Source: Phycisphaeraceae bacterium (GTDB lineage Bacteria; Planctomycetota; Phycisphaerae; Phycisphaerales; UBA1924). Taken from it: a DNA stretch of 48,866 bases. The position numbers and the translations under genes are program-made. The DNA is taken from contig JAHCJH010000007.1 in NCBI GenBank assembly GCA_026126345.1, positions 1 through 48,866 on the forward strand, given 5' to 3'. The notes beneath the pieces are model-generated. The model saw nothing but the letters and a program-made list of their open reading frames with translations. It ran no database searches and was not told the DNA's origin. Positions 1 to 8,030 of the stretch are shown here, one piece after another; within the stretch, counting starts at the first letter, position 1, and every line of letters starts with the position of its first letter.

Positions 1-306
1 ATACGACACCGCCCCGCGCCCGACCGACCTGTCCCCCTCGGTGCCGTTGCCTTGCCACGGCTGGGCGTTGAGCGTACTTCCGGGGATGGTCACGAACTCG
101 ATGCCGTACTGGTAGGTGATCTGCGCCCCGCTGGCCTGGGCCGTCGGCGTCAGCGGGATCGACGGCGCCCCCGGTGTGATCTGGCTCTGCGCCAGCGCCG
201 GAATCGGGGCCGCGGCAGCACCCAGGGCCACGGACGCCAGGGCGCACCGGGCCACGACGCCACGCCGGCCACTACCCGTTCGTCGCGCACCGCCACCCAC
301 CGTCAT
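1..306 (-). CDS. Secreted SUMF1/formylglycine-generating-enzyme-like protein, N-terminus only
   Basis: The frame opens at an ATG at 306 and runs off the window edge, giving 102 residues with no stop. Residues 1-40 form a signal peptide: an Arg-rich start (ARRTGSGRRG), a hydrophobic Ala/Leu stretch and a probable cleavage site after ALAQ. The mature start carries the phrases YQYGIEFVTI and GNGTEGDRSVGRGAV. These resemble the opening of planctomycete secreted SUMF1/PvdO-type proteins (GVEFVTIG, GNGT, GRG.V.YEYRIG.FEVT). That match is from memory of the family and the catalytic domain lies outside the window. An AAGGAG Shine-Dalgarno 7 nt upstream fixes the start. It is co-directional with the dehydrogenase gene upstream, 133 nt away. 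The gene is certain; the family name is moderate. Confidence 0.72.
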   Translation of the reverse strand, partial: MTVGGGARRTGSGRRGVVARCALASVALGAAAAPIPALAQSQITPGAPSIPLTPTAQASGAQITYQYGIEFVTIPGSTLNAQPWQGNGTEGDRSVGRGAVSY

Positions 307-313
307 CGTGCGA

Positions 314-319
314 CTCCTT
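314..319 (-). promoter_or_regulatory. Ribosome binding site AAGGAG for the SUMF1-like gene
   Basis: AAGGAG on the minus strand lies 7 nt before the ATG at 306. It supports that start and shows the edge-truncated frame is a real gene. The same GGCAAGGAGTC context precedes the prepilin-type gene at 7804. Confidence 0.7.
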
Positions 320-439
320 GCCTCCAGTGTTCAACCTACTCCAGGTCCACCCACTCCGCCAGTACGCTGGTGCTGGATTCCCTTGCCGACGTGTGCACGC
401 GCCCCGGGGGATTTCCCGGTACGGGCGCCCGGAGCCGGG

Positions 440-1456
440 CTACAGCCCCGCGGGGTGCTCGGGCACGTGCCCGCTCAGCACCGCCCACACATCCCGCACC
501 ACCCACGACATGTTCCGCTGCGCCAGGTCGGTCGCCGACGCCAGGTGCGGCGCCAGGTGCACGTTGGGCAGCCCCAGCAGCGGGTACGCAGCGTCGATCG
601 GCTCGGGTTCGTGCACGTCCAGGATCGCCTGCGCCCCCGGGTGCGCCCGCATGAACGCCGCCAGTGCCGGCGCATCGACCACGAAGCCGCGGCTGGTGTT
701 CAGGAAGATCACCTCTGGCCGCAGGCGCGCCAGGGCCGGGGCGTCGATGAGGCCCGCGTTGCTCGATCGCCCGTCGACGTGCACGGTCAGCACGTCCGAC
801 GCGGCCAGCAGCTCCTCGGGGCTGACGGGCGTGGCCCCGCTGCGCCGGTCGGGCGGGATCTCCAGGAGATCGTGGTAGATCGTCCGCATCCGCATCGCCC
901 GCGCCACCTCGGCCATCGCCGAGCCGATGCGCCCGAAGCCGTAGACCCCGAGCGTCAACTCGCACAGTTGCCGCCGGCCGCGCAGCTCCTGGCGCAGGTC
1001 CTTCCAGCGTGCCGGCGGCAGCGGTGATTCGAGGAACAGGCGCGGGCGCACCGCGTCGAGGATCAGCGCCCAGGCGTACTCGACCACGGCGCGGGTGTTG
1101 GCGTCCGGCGTGCTCACCACCGTCACGCCCCGCGCTGCGCACGCCCGAAGGTCCACGTTGTCCAACCCCACGCCCGCGCGGCCCACCACCCGCAGGCGCG
1201 GGGCCCTGGCCAGCAGCGCATCGTCCACGCGCGTGTAGGTGCGGATCACCAGCGCCTCGGCCCGGGCCAGCAGGTCGGGGAAACCCGGTTCGTCGCTCGA
1301 GCAGCGCACCAGGTCGCACCGCTCGGCCAGCCACCGGGCGGCGGCGTCGTCGAGGTGCTCGGTCTGGATCGCCAGCGGTTTGCCCACGGCCCGAGCGTAC
1401 CGCCCCCGGACGTGGATCGTCGCTGGGTCGTCCGCGGGCCGCGAGCGGGCCGTCAC
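440..1456 (-). CDS. D-isomer-specific 2-hydroxyacid dehydrogenase (SerA/phosphoglycerate dehydrogenase-like)
   Basis: This is a 338-residue NAD-dependent D-2-hydroxyacid dehydrogenase. The nucleotide-binding motif VYGFGRIG follows the substrate-domain segment RVVGRAGVGLDNVD. The catalytic triad is visible: Arg in NTSRGFVVD, Glu in DVHEPEP and His in LAPHLASAT. It is short and has no ACT or regulatory domain, so it could oxidise 3-phosphoglycerate or another 2-hydroxyacid; sequence alone does not decide. The GTG start at 1456 overlaps the clpS stop (GTGA), suggesting translational coupling. A second GTG at 1387 (GKPLAIQTEHL) would give a more family-like N-terminus, because the first 23 residues look non-conserved. 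It lies downstream of clpS on the same strand. Confidence 0.9.
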   Translation of the reverse strand: MTARSRPADDPATIHVRGRYARAVGKPLAIQTEHLDDAAARWLAERCDLVRCSSDEPGFPDLLARAEALVIRTYTRVDDALLARAPRLRVVGRAGVGLDNVDLRACAARGVTVVSTPDANTRAVVEYAWALILDAVRPRLFLESPLPPARWKDLRQELRGRRQLCELTLGVYGFGRIGSAMAEVARAMRMRTIYHDLLEIPPDRRSGATPVSPEELLAASDVLTVHVDGRSSNAGLIDAPALARLRPEVIFLNTSRGFVVDAPALAAFMRAHPGAQAILDVHEPEPIDAAYPLLGLPNVHLAPHLASATDLAQRNMSWVVRDVWAVLSGHVPEHPAGL

Positions 1457-1866
1457 GAACCGGCGGCCTGACCGTCGCCGCCGGACCCGCCCGTGCCCCC
1501 GCCGCCCTCGCCATCACCCTCGTCCTGCGCCGGCTCGATCACCGCCGTCATCGACCCCTTGCAGGCCGCCAGCGCCGGGTCGCGACCGAAGCTCAGGATC
1601 TGTTCGCACTTGAGTTCCGCGTGTTCCTTGTGCGTCGTCGCGCACACGGCCCGGCCCTCGCGGTCCACACGCTCGGCCAGTTGCAGCGCCCGCTCCCGCG
1701 GCATCGCGAACAGCGACTGCATCATGTGGATCACGTAGTCGTACGTGTGCTCATCGTCGTTGATCAGCACCACGTTCCACAGCCACGGCTCGGCCGTGCG
1801 CGGCTTGTCGCGCTGCCGCTCCTGCGGTCGCGTCGCCTGCTCGCGTTGGCGTTCGGCCTTGCCCAT
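1453..1866 (-). CDS. clpS: ATP-dependent Clp protease adaptor ClpS
   Basis: ClpS delivers proteins with destabilising N-terminal residues (N-end rule) to ClpA/ClpC-ClpP in the cytoplasm. The 137-residue product has the ClpS core from about residue 29: WNVVLINDDEHTYDYVI, then MMQSLFAMPRERALQLAERVD, GRAVCATTHKEHAELKCEQI and a closing Thr-Ala-Val-Ile-Glu. The NDD-xxT-xxYV segment and the H..AE..C region are the N-degron pocket elements. The N-terminus is a charged extension of the kind that contacts the ClpA N-domain. The C-terminus after residue 113 is a Gly/Asp/Glu-rich tail that is not part of the fold. It is the first gene of a minus-strand set and shares a 4-nt overlap with the dehydrogenase gene. 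The 198-nt gap to the HU gene is a divergent promoter region. Confidence 0.93.
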   Translation of the reverse strand: MGKAERQREQATRPQERQRDKPRTAEPWLWNVVLINDDEHTYDYVIHMMQSLFAMPRERALQLAERVDREGRAVCATTHKEHAELKCEQILSFGRDPALAACKGSMTAVIEPAQDEGDGEGGGGTGGSGGDGQAAGS

Positions 1867-2064
1867 CGCCCAAGTCTACGACAACTTTTCGCCGATGGTT
1901 CCTCTGTTCGGTGGGCGCTTGCATGTTCCGCCCCCCGGCGGGCGCCGCCGGCCTGCCCCGTTTCACACCCGCCGGCCCGCGCGTCCGAGAAGGGCGGGCC
2001 CCCGCCCCCGCCGCCGACCCGCATCCGACCCCGCGCCCCTCGCGAACGCGTCCAAGGATCCTTC

Positions 2065-2337
2065 ATGAACAAAGGTGATCTGATCGAAGCCGTCGCCGCC
2101 GAACTCAACGCCTCCCGCGCCGATGGAGCCAAGGCCCTCGACGCGGTGCTGGCCGCCATCGCCACCGGCCTGCGCGCCGACGGCAAGGTGGTCATCACCG
2201 GCTTCGGCGCGTTTGCGCGGCGAGCCCGCCCCGCCCGCGCCGGCATCAACCCCGCCACCCGGCAGCCCATCACCATCCCCGCCGGCGTCGTGTGCACGTT
2301 CAAGCCCAGCGACGGGCTCAAGAGCGCCATCCAATGA
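2065..2337 (+). CDS. hup: HU/IHF-family DNA-binding protein
   Basis: This is a 90-residue nucleoid protein of the HU/IHF family, the usual family length. MNKGDLIEAVAAELN begins helix 1. ITGFGAFARRARPARAG is the beta-arm entry (family GFG.F.v..R.aR.grNP). GINPATRQPITIPAG, with the INPAT turn, is the DNA-intercalating arm, and FKPSDGLKSAIQ closes the body. HU proteins bend and compact DNA as dimers. AAGGA at 2054-2058 sits 6 nt before the ATG and decides the start, although the frame is open far upstream. The stop overlaps the ATG of the next gene (ATGA at 2334-2337). The gene is likely transcribed divergently from clpS. Confidence 0.95.
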   Translation: MNKGDLIEAVAAELNASRADGAKALDAVLAAIATGLRADGKVVITGFGAFARRARPARAGINPATRQPITIPAGVVCTFKPSDGLKSAIQ

Positions 2338-4291
2338 GCCGTCCCATCACCGCGGGTGCGATCGCCGTGTGCCTGGGCGCGCTCGGCGCACCGGCGCAAC
2401 CGGCCCCCGCGCAGCCCGTGCCGCAGGCCGTCGCCGCAGCTCGACTGGGGCAGCAGGCCGGCGCGCTGCGGGCCGATTGGCCGGTGATCCCCGAGGTGGT
2501 CATCGTCGCCGACGCGCGCTCGTACGTCGCGGCCATCGCCGGCTGGACCCGCCGCGCCAACTACCCCGTGCTGATCGACGATGGTTCTCCCGGCGCGCGG
2601 GAGAACATCGGCCGCTTCGTGCGCGCCTTCGCCCCGCGCCGCGTCGTGCGCTTCAGCGCGCCGGCCGACGTGCCCTGGTCCGATGCGCCCGCGGCACGGC
2701 AGACCGCCGTCGAGGCGGCGCTGGCCCGCGTGTGGGGCGCCGCTTCGAGAACTTCGCCGCTAAGCGTGCGCCGAAGCGTGGCTGCCATGCCGTCATCGCC
2801 AGCGCCAACGACCCGGCCTGGACCGGGGCCCTGGCCCTGGCCGCCGGGCACGGCCAGCCGCTGGTCTGGGTCAGCGCCCCCGCCGCCGACCCGGGCGCCA
2901 ACCTGCCCATGGATCAGGCCATGGCCCTCTCCGGGCAGATCACGGCCCTGCTCACCAGCCTCGGCTGGAAGTTCGACGCCCTGGGCGATGAGATCGACGC
3001 GCTCACGCTGGCGCTCAACCTGCCCGTGCGCGTCGAGTACGCGCCGCCCCCGCAGCCGCTGGCCCCCAGCCGCCTGGGCCCCTTCGTGCCCAAACCCGGC
3101 GAGGCCCTGGCCCTGGCCGACGTCATCGGGCGTGAGACCGGGCGCGCCCGGATGGCGCGCTGGGCCTGGTGCGCTCACACCCCGGGCAACGAGGCCGAGG
3201 CCGCGTACCGCGCGATGAGCGCACTGTTCCTCCGCCCGCGCTCGGCGCTGCTCTTCGACGGGTACGAGAGCAACGAGCCCTGGGTCCGCTACGACATGAC
3301 CGCCGCCGCCAAGCTCCTGACCGCCGCGGGGCTTGCCGTCGACATGTGGGACACGCCCCGGCAGGGACTCGGCGACTGGCAGAAGATGGCCTCGCGACCC
3401 GTCAACGCCGGCCTGTTCATGCTCAACTCCCACGGCCAGCACTGGAACTTCAACCTCACGCCCGGACAGGGACGCGTGGGCGACGTGCCGGTCTTCGGCA
3501 CGCCCGCGGCCGTGAGCGTCGTGCACTCCTGGAGCGCCTGGTCCCCGGCCAATGCCGCGACGGTCGCGGGGCGGTTCCTGCTCCACGGGGCCTTCGCCTA
3601 CGTCGGCTCGGTGCACGAACCGTTCCTTCAGGCCTTCGTCCCCACGCCGCAGTTGACCGCGCGCCTGGCTTCGGGCCTGCCCCTGGCCGCCGCCGCTCGG
3701 GTGGAAGACGGCCCGCCCTGGCGTATCACCGTCATCGGCGATGCGCTGTTCAACCTCGGGCCCGATGCGCCGCGTGCCGAGGCGCCCCTGCCCCTGGCCG
3801 GCGCCGCCGACCTGCGTGCCGAAGTCCCCGAGAAGGGCGTTGCACCCGAGATCATCTGGTCGCTGGTGATGCTCGGCGATGATCGCGCTGCGCTGCTGCG
3901 CTTCAGCGCCGGGCCCGACGCCGCCAAGGAGTCCGGCGCCGCGGCGGCGGCGATGGCCGCGTTCCGCCTCGGCGACGGCGATGCGCAATGGCAGGCCACG
4001 CGCCAGGCCCGCGCCCTGGCCGATTCGTTCCCTTCGATGCGCGATGCGCTCTGGCTGGCGCTCCGCCCGCGGTTCCGCGCGCTGCCGCGCGAGCGTGTCG
4101 CCCTGCTGGCCGCCATGATCCGCCCCGAACAGCCCGGACGCGACGCCGGCGAGGTGTACGACATGATCGCCCGCACCGACGGCAAGCCCGCGGCTTTGGC
4201 GGTGCTCAAGAAGCTCCGCGAGCAGGCCGCCACCGACACCGCCCGCACGGAACTCGATCAACTCATCCAGGCCAACACGCCCCGGCCTTGA
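2334..4291 (+). CDS. Secreted protein of unknown function, interrupted by an apparent 1-nt frameshift
   Basis: The ATG at 2334 overlaps the HU stop. The first reading frame encodes a signal peptide (AIAVCLGALGAPAQPAPAQ) and a domain with PEVVIVADARSYVAAIAGW and ANYPVLIDDGSPGARENI, reminiscent of CWB2-like modules that bind ligands under a Rossmann-type fold. Around 2733-2745 the coding sense moves to the -1 frame, beginning RFENFAAKRAPKRGCHAV. It then runs without stop to 4291 (about 650 residues in all). The second part has paired motifs NSHGQHWNFN and VVHSWSAWSP, where gingipain/caspase-like peptidases would have His and Cys. Here the Cys position reads Ser, so peptidase activity is doubtful. 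No -1 slippery heptamer is visible at the junction, so a missing base or a recent null mutation is more likely than programmed shifting. I do not recognise the family. Confidence 0.7.
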
Positions 4292-4297
4292 CGGCGC

Positions 4298-6769
4298 TCA
4301 GGGCGCGTGGAGCGCGCCGGTGCGCAACCGTCCGCGCCCGTCCACCTCCGCCCACGCCGCGCCGTCGCGCCACGGCCACCAGGCCCGCGCCGGCTCACCC
4401 GCCCGTCGCGCCGACACGATCCATGCGCCCGCGTCGGCTCGCACCGATTCCAGCGGGGCGGCGCCACCTGAGGGGCCGGTCGCCGATCCGTCCAACCGCA
4501 GCACGCGCCCCGCCGCCAGCACCTCGATCGACACCGCCGGCGGTCCATCCCCATCGGCGTCCGCGCCGTTGTCCCGCCACCGGACGATCGCGCCGCCGAT
4601 GGCCAGTTCCTGGCCCGGCTCCATCGGCCTCACCCGGACGCCCGCGCTCCGCAGCCGCTCGGCCCAGCGCGCCGCCTCGCTGGCGGGTGATCGCCCGATC
4701 GTTGCGCTCAGCCGCGGCGGCACCAGCACATCGGCGATCCCCAGCGGCTCGACCAGGTCCGTCAGCAGCGCCAGTTCCGCCGCGTCGTTGCGGCGCACGA
4801 TCGCCGTCCGCACCCGCCAGCACCCCAGGGCCCGGGCCGCGCCGTGCACGCGCCGCGCCGCCGGCAGCGTCGCCGATCCCGGACTGGTCAGCCCGTCGAT
4901 CAGCACCGCCTGGTCTCCGCTGCGCAGGATCAGGCAGGGCCCCTGCCCCACCGCCAGCGCATCGACCCTCACCGCCACCTGGCGATCCAGCCGGCCGGCC
5001 TGCGCCAGCACCACCACCAGCCACAGGCACAGCCCCGCGCCGGCCAGGCACGCCCCGTCGGCGATCCGCGGCCCCCAGCGGAACACGGCGAGCGCCACCA
5101 GCGTCGCCCCCAACGCCCACGCAACGGGAATCTCCGGCAGCACCCACACCGTCCCCGGCACGCCGTCGAGCCACAGCACGACCGAGGCCACCGAGCTGCC
5201 CAGCGCCTCGAGCAGCCACGCGGCGCCGTCGGCCACGCCCGGCACCCAACCCAGCGCGGCGCCGGCCACCAGCGCCGCGTACCCCAGGCCGATCGCCAGC
5301 ACGATCGGCAGCGCCATCACCACGCTGAACAACCACCCCAGCGTGCTCACCCAGCCGGTGTGCCAGGCGATCAAGGGCGTCGCCACCGCCCAGGCCAGCA
5401 CGCTCGCCGACAGCGTGGCGCCCACCGGGCCCTGGCGCAGCCAGCGCCACGCGCGGCGCAGCGCCGGCTCGTCGCGCTCGTAGCCGCCCAGCAGCCGCTC
5501 GCCGCCGAACCACGCCTCGTGCGTCCGCCGCCCCAGCCACAGCAGCGCCGCCGTGACGCCCCACGACAGCTGGAACCCCAGCGACCACAAGTCCAGCGGC
5601 CTCCACACCAGCAGCGCCACACCCACCCAACCCAGCACGCTCAGCCGGTCGTAACGCCGCCCGGCGCACTCGGCCGCCAGCAGCGCCAGCACCATGAGCC
5701 CCGAGCGCACCACCGGCGCCTCGGCCGGCACCACCGCAAGGTACACCACCACCATCGCCGCGACGGCCAGCGGCTCCAGCGCGCCGCGATCGCCCGTCAG
5801 CCGCACGGCGTACAGCGCCAGCCCCGCCATCACCGACAGGTGAAACCCGCTGATCGCCAGGGCGTGCAGCAGGCCCAGCCGCCGGAACGCCTCGCCCACG
5901 TCTCGCCCCGCCGGCTCGTACTGCCCCAGCAACAGCGCCGACAGCATCGCCCGCCCCTGCTCGCGCAGCGACCCGGGCTCATCGTCGGCCGCGCCGGCCA
6001 GCAGCGCCGCCCCCGCCGCGCCCCGCAGCAGCGCCCCCTGCCGGGCCCAGATCGACCGGATCTCCGCCCACCATCCCAGGTCCGCGCGGCACGGCACGAT
6101 GAGCGCCGCGCTGTCCACCAGCGCCCGCGCCCCCACGCCGTCCTGGCGCGCCGCCGGCCGCTGGTCCGGCTCGCCGGGGTTCAGCGGCGCTGCGATCGGG
6201 CGAACCACCGCCGTCAGACGCACCAGGTCTCCCGCGCGCACGCCCGGCGCCGGTCCGCGCACCGTGACCTGCGCCACGCCCCACGCCGGAACAGCCGGAC
6301 CGTCATGCTCCCCCGCCTGGACCACCAGCAGCCCGAACCGCGACACCGCCGCCGGCGTCCACGGCAGGTCCGCCGGGACCCGGCGCGGCGATTCCAGCCG
6401 GGGCGTCTCGAGCACCACCCCTTCCAGCACCATCAGGGCTCCGCCGACCGAACTTGCCTCCAGAGCGCCGCCGGGCGACACCAGCGCCCCGAGGCTCCCC
6501 GCCGGCCAGCGCGCCGTGCGCGTGTCCATCCACCCCGCGCCCAGCAGCACGACGGCCCCAGCCAGGGCCACGCGGCACAGCCACTGGCGGCCCGCCGCCG
6601 CCAGCGCCACCAACGCAAGCGCCCCGGCCCACCACGCCCACGGCGGCACGCCCGGGGCCTCGCGCCCGAGCACCAGCCCGGCGCTCAGGCACGCCAGCGC
6701 CCACAGCGACCGGCGGGCCGGCGCCCGCCTGTTCGTGCTCTCGGTGTCATCGCCCCCGGCCCGAGCCAT
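4298..6769 (-). CDS. comEC: ComEC/Rec2-family DNA-uptake channel with degenerate metallo-beta-lactamase domain
   Basis: ComEC forms the inner-membrane channel for single-stranded DNA during natural transformation. The 823-residue product has N-terminal membrane segments (about 20-80) and then an OB-like soluble segment (110-260). The Competence core follows from about 290, with LHALAISGFHLSVMAG near 300 and several further helices to about 590. A C-terminal domain from about 600 begins VDALAVGQGPCLILRSGDQAVLIDG, matching the beta-lactamase-fold half (family VdVGQGdail....g...liD.G). The HxHxDHxGG metal motif is replaced by the segment IVRRNDAAELALL, so the nuclease-like domain is probably inactive. 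The gene is convergent with the secreted unknown gene (6-nt gap) and downstream of the prepilin gene, which fits DNA uptake through pilus-like machinery. Confidence 0.9.
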   Translation of the reverse strand: MARAGGDDTESTNRRAPARRSLWALACLSAGLVLGREAPGVPPWAWWAGALALVALAAAGRQWLCRVALAGAVVLLGAGWMDTRTARWPAGSLGALVSPGGALEASSVGGALMVLEGVVLETPRLESPRRVPADLPWTPAAVSRFGLLVVQAGEHDGPAVPAWGVAQVTVRGPAPGVRAGDLVRLTAVVRPIAAPLNPGEPDQRPAARQDGVGARALVDSAALIVPCRADLGWWAEIRSIWARQGALLRGAAGAALLAGAADDEPGSLREQGRAMLSALLLGQYEPAGRDVGEAFRRLGLLHALAISGFHLSVMAGLALYAVRLTGDRGALEPLAVAAMVVVYLAVVPAEAPVVRSGLMVLALLAAECAGRRYDRLSVLGWVGVALLVWRPLDLWSLGFQLSWGVTAALLWLGRRTHEAWFGGERLLGGYERDEPALRRAWRWLRQGPVGATLSASVLAWAVATPLIAWHTGWVSTLGWLFSVVMALPIVLAIGLGYAALVAGAALGWVPGVADGAAWLLEALGSSVASVVLWLDGVPGTVWVLPEIPVAWALGATLVALAVFRWGPRIADGACLAGAGLCLWLVVVLAQAGRLDRQVAVRVDALAVGQGPCLILRSGDQAVLIDGLTSPGSATLPAARRVHGAARALGCWRVRTAIVRRNDAAELALLTDLVEPLGIADVLVPPRLSATIGRSPASEAARWAERLRSAGVRVRPMEPGQELAIGGAIVRWRDNGADADGDGPPAVSIEVLAAGRVLRLDGSATGPSGGAAPLESVRADAGAWIVSARRAGEPARAWWPWRDGAAWAEVDGRGRLRTGALHAP

Positions 6770-6829
6770 GGGCCCAGCCTGTCAGAATCGTGCCGCGTTG
6801 TCAATGCCCGCCGAGCCCGGCGCGCCGTG

Positions 6830-7804
6830 TCAGTTGCCGGCGCCGAACACCAGGTCGTCGAAGTCCGTCAGCACGTCGGTGCCGGGCGTGTACGCCACGC
6901 GCTGCGTCGCGGCGCCGATCTTGCCGCCCCGGTCCAGCGTGTTCAGGAACACGCCGTCGGGCCCCGCCGAGTGAAACACGATCGACCCGCGCGAGGCCGA
7001 GGGCGCCGCCGGGTTCGAGTTGGGGATCGCGAACGCGGGGTTGCCCAGCAGCCCCGCCAGCGACTCCGGCCGGTTCGGCGCCGTGTCGCCGATCATGCTC
7101 CCGGGCGTGTCGGCGTTGGTGTACACCTGCGACTTGCCCGTCTTGCCGAAGCTCGCGGCCTTCAGGAAGCCCGCGTTGGAGTTCCAGTAGAACTTCGCGG
7201 CGGTCGACGAATCCAGGCTCGCGAACGAGGTCGAAGGCCGGTCGTCCTGCACCCAGGCCAGGATCGGGTTGCCCCAGGAATCCACCACCTCCGGGATCGC
7301 CGCGTTCTCCGCCGTCGCCGTCTGCTGACCGGCGGTCGTGAAGGCCACGAACGACTCGGCCCGTGGCTGGAAATAGGCCTTGGTCTTGCCGCTCGAAGCG
7401 CCCATCTGCGTCACGTCCACCGTCACGGTGTTCGCGGTCGTGGGGCCCACGCTGTCGTACACGCCCGTGCCGGGGCTGGCCGCGGCGGTGGTGATGCCGC
7501 CCGCCAGGTCCAGCATGATGTTCTTCATCGCCGAGAACCCGCGGTTGGCGTTCTGCGCCGAGCCCATCTGGGCCGCGCTGAAGTACCCGGGGTTGGTCCC
7601 CTTATCCAGCTTGAACGCGCCGACCGACGTCGACAGGTCCTTGACCAGCGACATGGTCGCCGCCTTGCGCGCCGCCGTGCGCGCCCCGCCGATCGCCGGC
7701 AGCAGGATCGCCAGCACCAGCGACAGAATCAGAAGCACGACCATGAGTTCGATCAGCGTGAACCCGCGGCGGATGGCGCTCGTTGTACCCTCGGGGCAAA
7801 CCAT
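6830..7804 (-). CDS. Prepilin-type N-terminal cleavage/methylation protein (type II secretion/type IV pilus-like pseudopilin)
   Basis: The 324-residue product starts MVCPEGTTSAIRRGFTLIELMVV. The prepilin peptidase site is G-FTLIE with Glu at +5, followed by a roughly 20-residue hydrophobic helix (LLILSLVLAILLPAIGG). Such proteins are processed by PilD-type peptidase and assembled into pseudopili or pili. The rest (WGNPILAWVQDD, SAGPDGVFLNT) resembles the large planctomycete pseudopilins of the GspG/H class. The C-terminal region has the GPDG.F...D pattern often seen in GspG-like proteins. The frame is open upstream, but AAGGAG at 7813-7818 lies 8 nt before the ATG at 7804 and selects that start. 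It shares orientation with comEC, 60 nt downstream. Confidence 0.88.
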   Translation of the reverse strand: MVCPEGTTSAIRRGFTLIELMVVLLILSLVLAILLPAIGGARTAARKAATMSLVKDLSTSVGAFKLDKGTNPGYFSAAQMGSAQNANRGFSAMKNIMLDLAGGITTAAASPGTGVYDSVGPTTANTVTVDVTQMGASSGKTKAYFQPRAESFVAFTTAGQQTATAENAAIPEVVDSWGNPILAWVQDDRPSTSFASLDSSTAAKFYWNSNAGFLKAASFGKTGKSQVYTNADTPGSMIGDTAPNRPESLAGLLGNPAFAIPNSNPAAPSASRGSIVFHSAGPDGVFLNTLDRGGKIGAATQRVAYTPGTDVLTDFDDLVFGAGN

Positions 7805-7812
7805 GAGGCAGA

Positions 7813-7818
7813 CTCCTT
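7813..7818 (-). promoter_or_regulatory. Ribosome binding site AAGGAG selecting the prepilin start
   Basis: AAGGAG on the minus strand lies 8 nt before the ATG at 7804. The frame is open for 38 further codons upstream, so this site decides the start, and it also puts the leader peptide at a normal length. Confidence 0.75.
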
Positions 7819-7863
7819 GCCGGGGCGCCAGGGGGCCCGCCGGCTCAACTCCGTCGATCCTGA

Positions 7864-7933
7864 CTGCCTTTCGCGTCCGGCAGCGGGATTGATCCCCCAA
7901 TGTCCCAGCCCGACCCAAACTCAGGTGATCACC
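7864..7933 (-). promoter_or_regulatory. Structured leader or operator region upstream of the prepilin gene
   Basis: On the minus strand the region holds three symmetric elements. GGTGATCACC at 7924-7933 is a perfect 10-bp palindrome. Near 7884-7896 is a GGGAT-CA-ATCCC hairpin. At 7864-7883 is a stem CTGCC/GGCAG with a 10-nt loop containing GGACGCGAAA. These could be a transcription-factor site plus a folded 5' leader. I compared it by eye with the c-di-GMP GEMM-I riboswitch, which has GGACGCAAAGCC. The match is only partial, so no class is assigned. Confidence 0.3.
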
Positions 7934-8030
7934 GGGGGCGCTGATTCATCGGACAGTCTACCTCACGAACGCCCGAGAACCCGCCGCCAACACGACCTTC
8001 GGCGGGTGATTCGACATTCTCGGTTCCAGA

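Noticed and set aside
440..520. Terminator after the SerA-like dehydrogenase
   Set aside because: The GC-rich stems near the stop are short and no T-run follows on the minus strand.
2725..2765. Programmed -1 ribosomal frameshift in the secreted protein
   Set aside because: No X-XXY-YYZ slippery site or obvious downstream pseudoknot at the junction; an indel is simpler.
7864..7883. c-di-GMP GEMM-I riboswitch upstream of the prepilin gene
   Set aside because: GGACGCGAAA resembles the GGACGCAAAGCC core, but the flanking stems and the closing tetraloop receptor pattern are not present.
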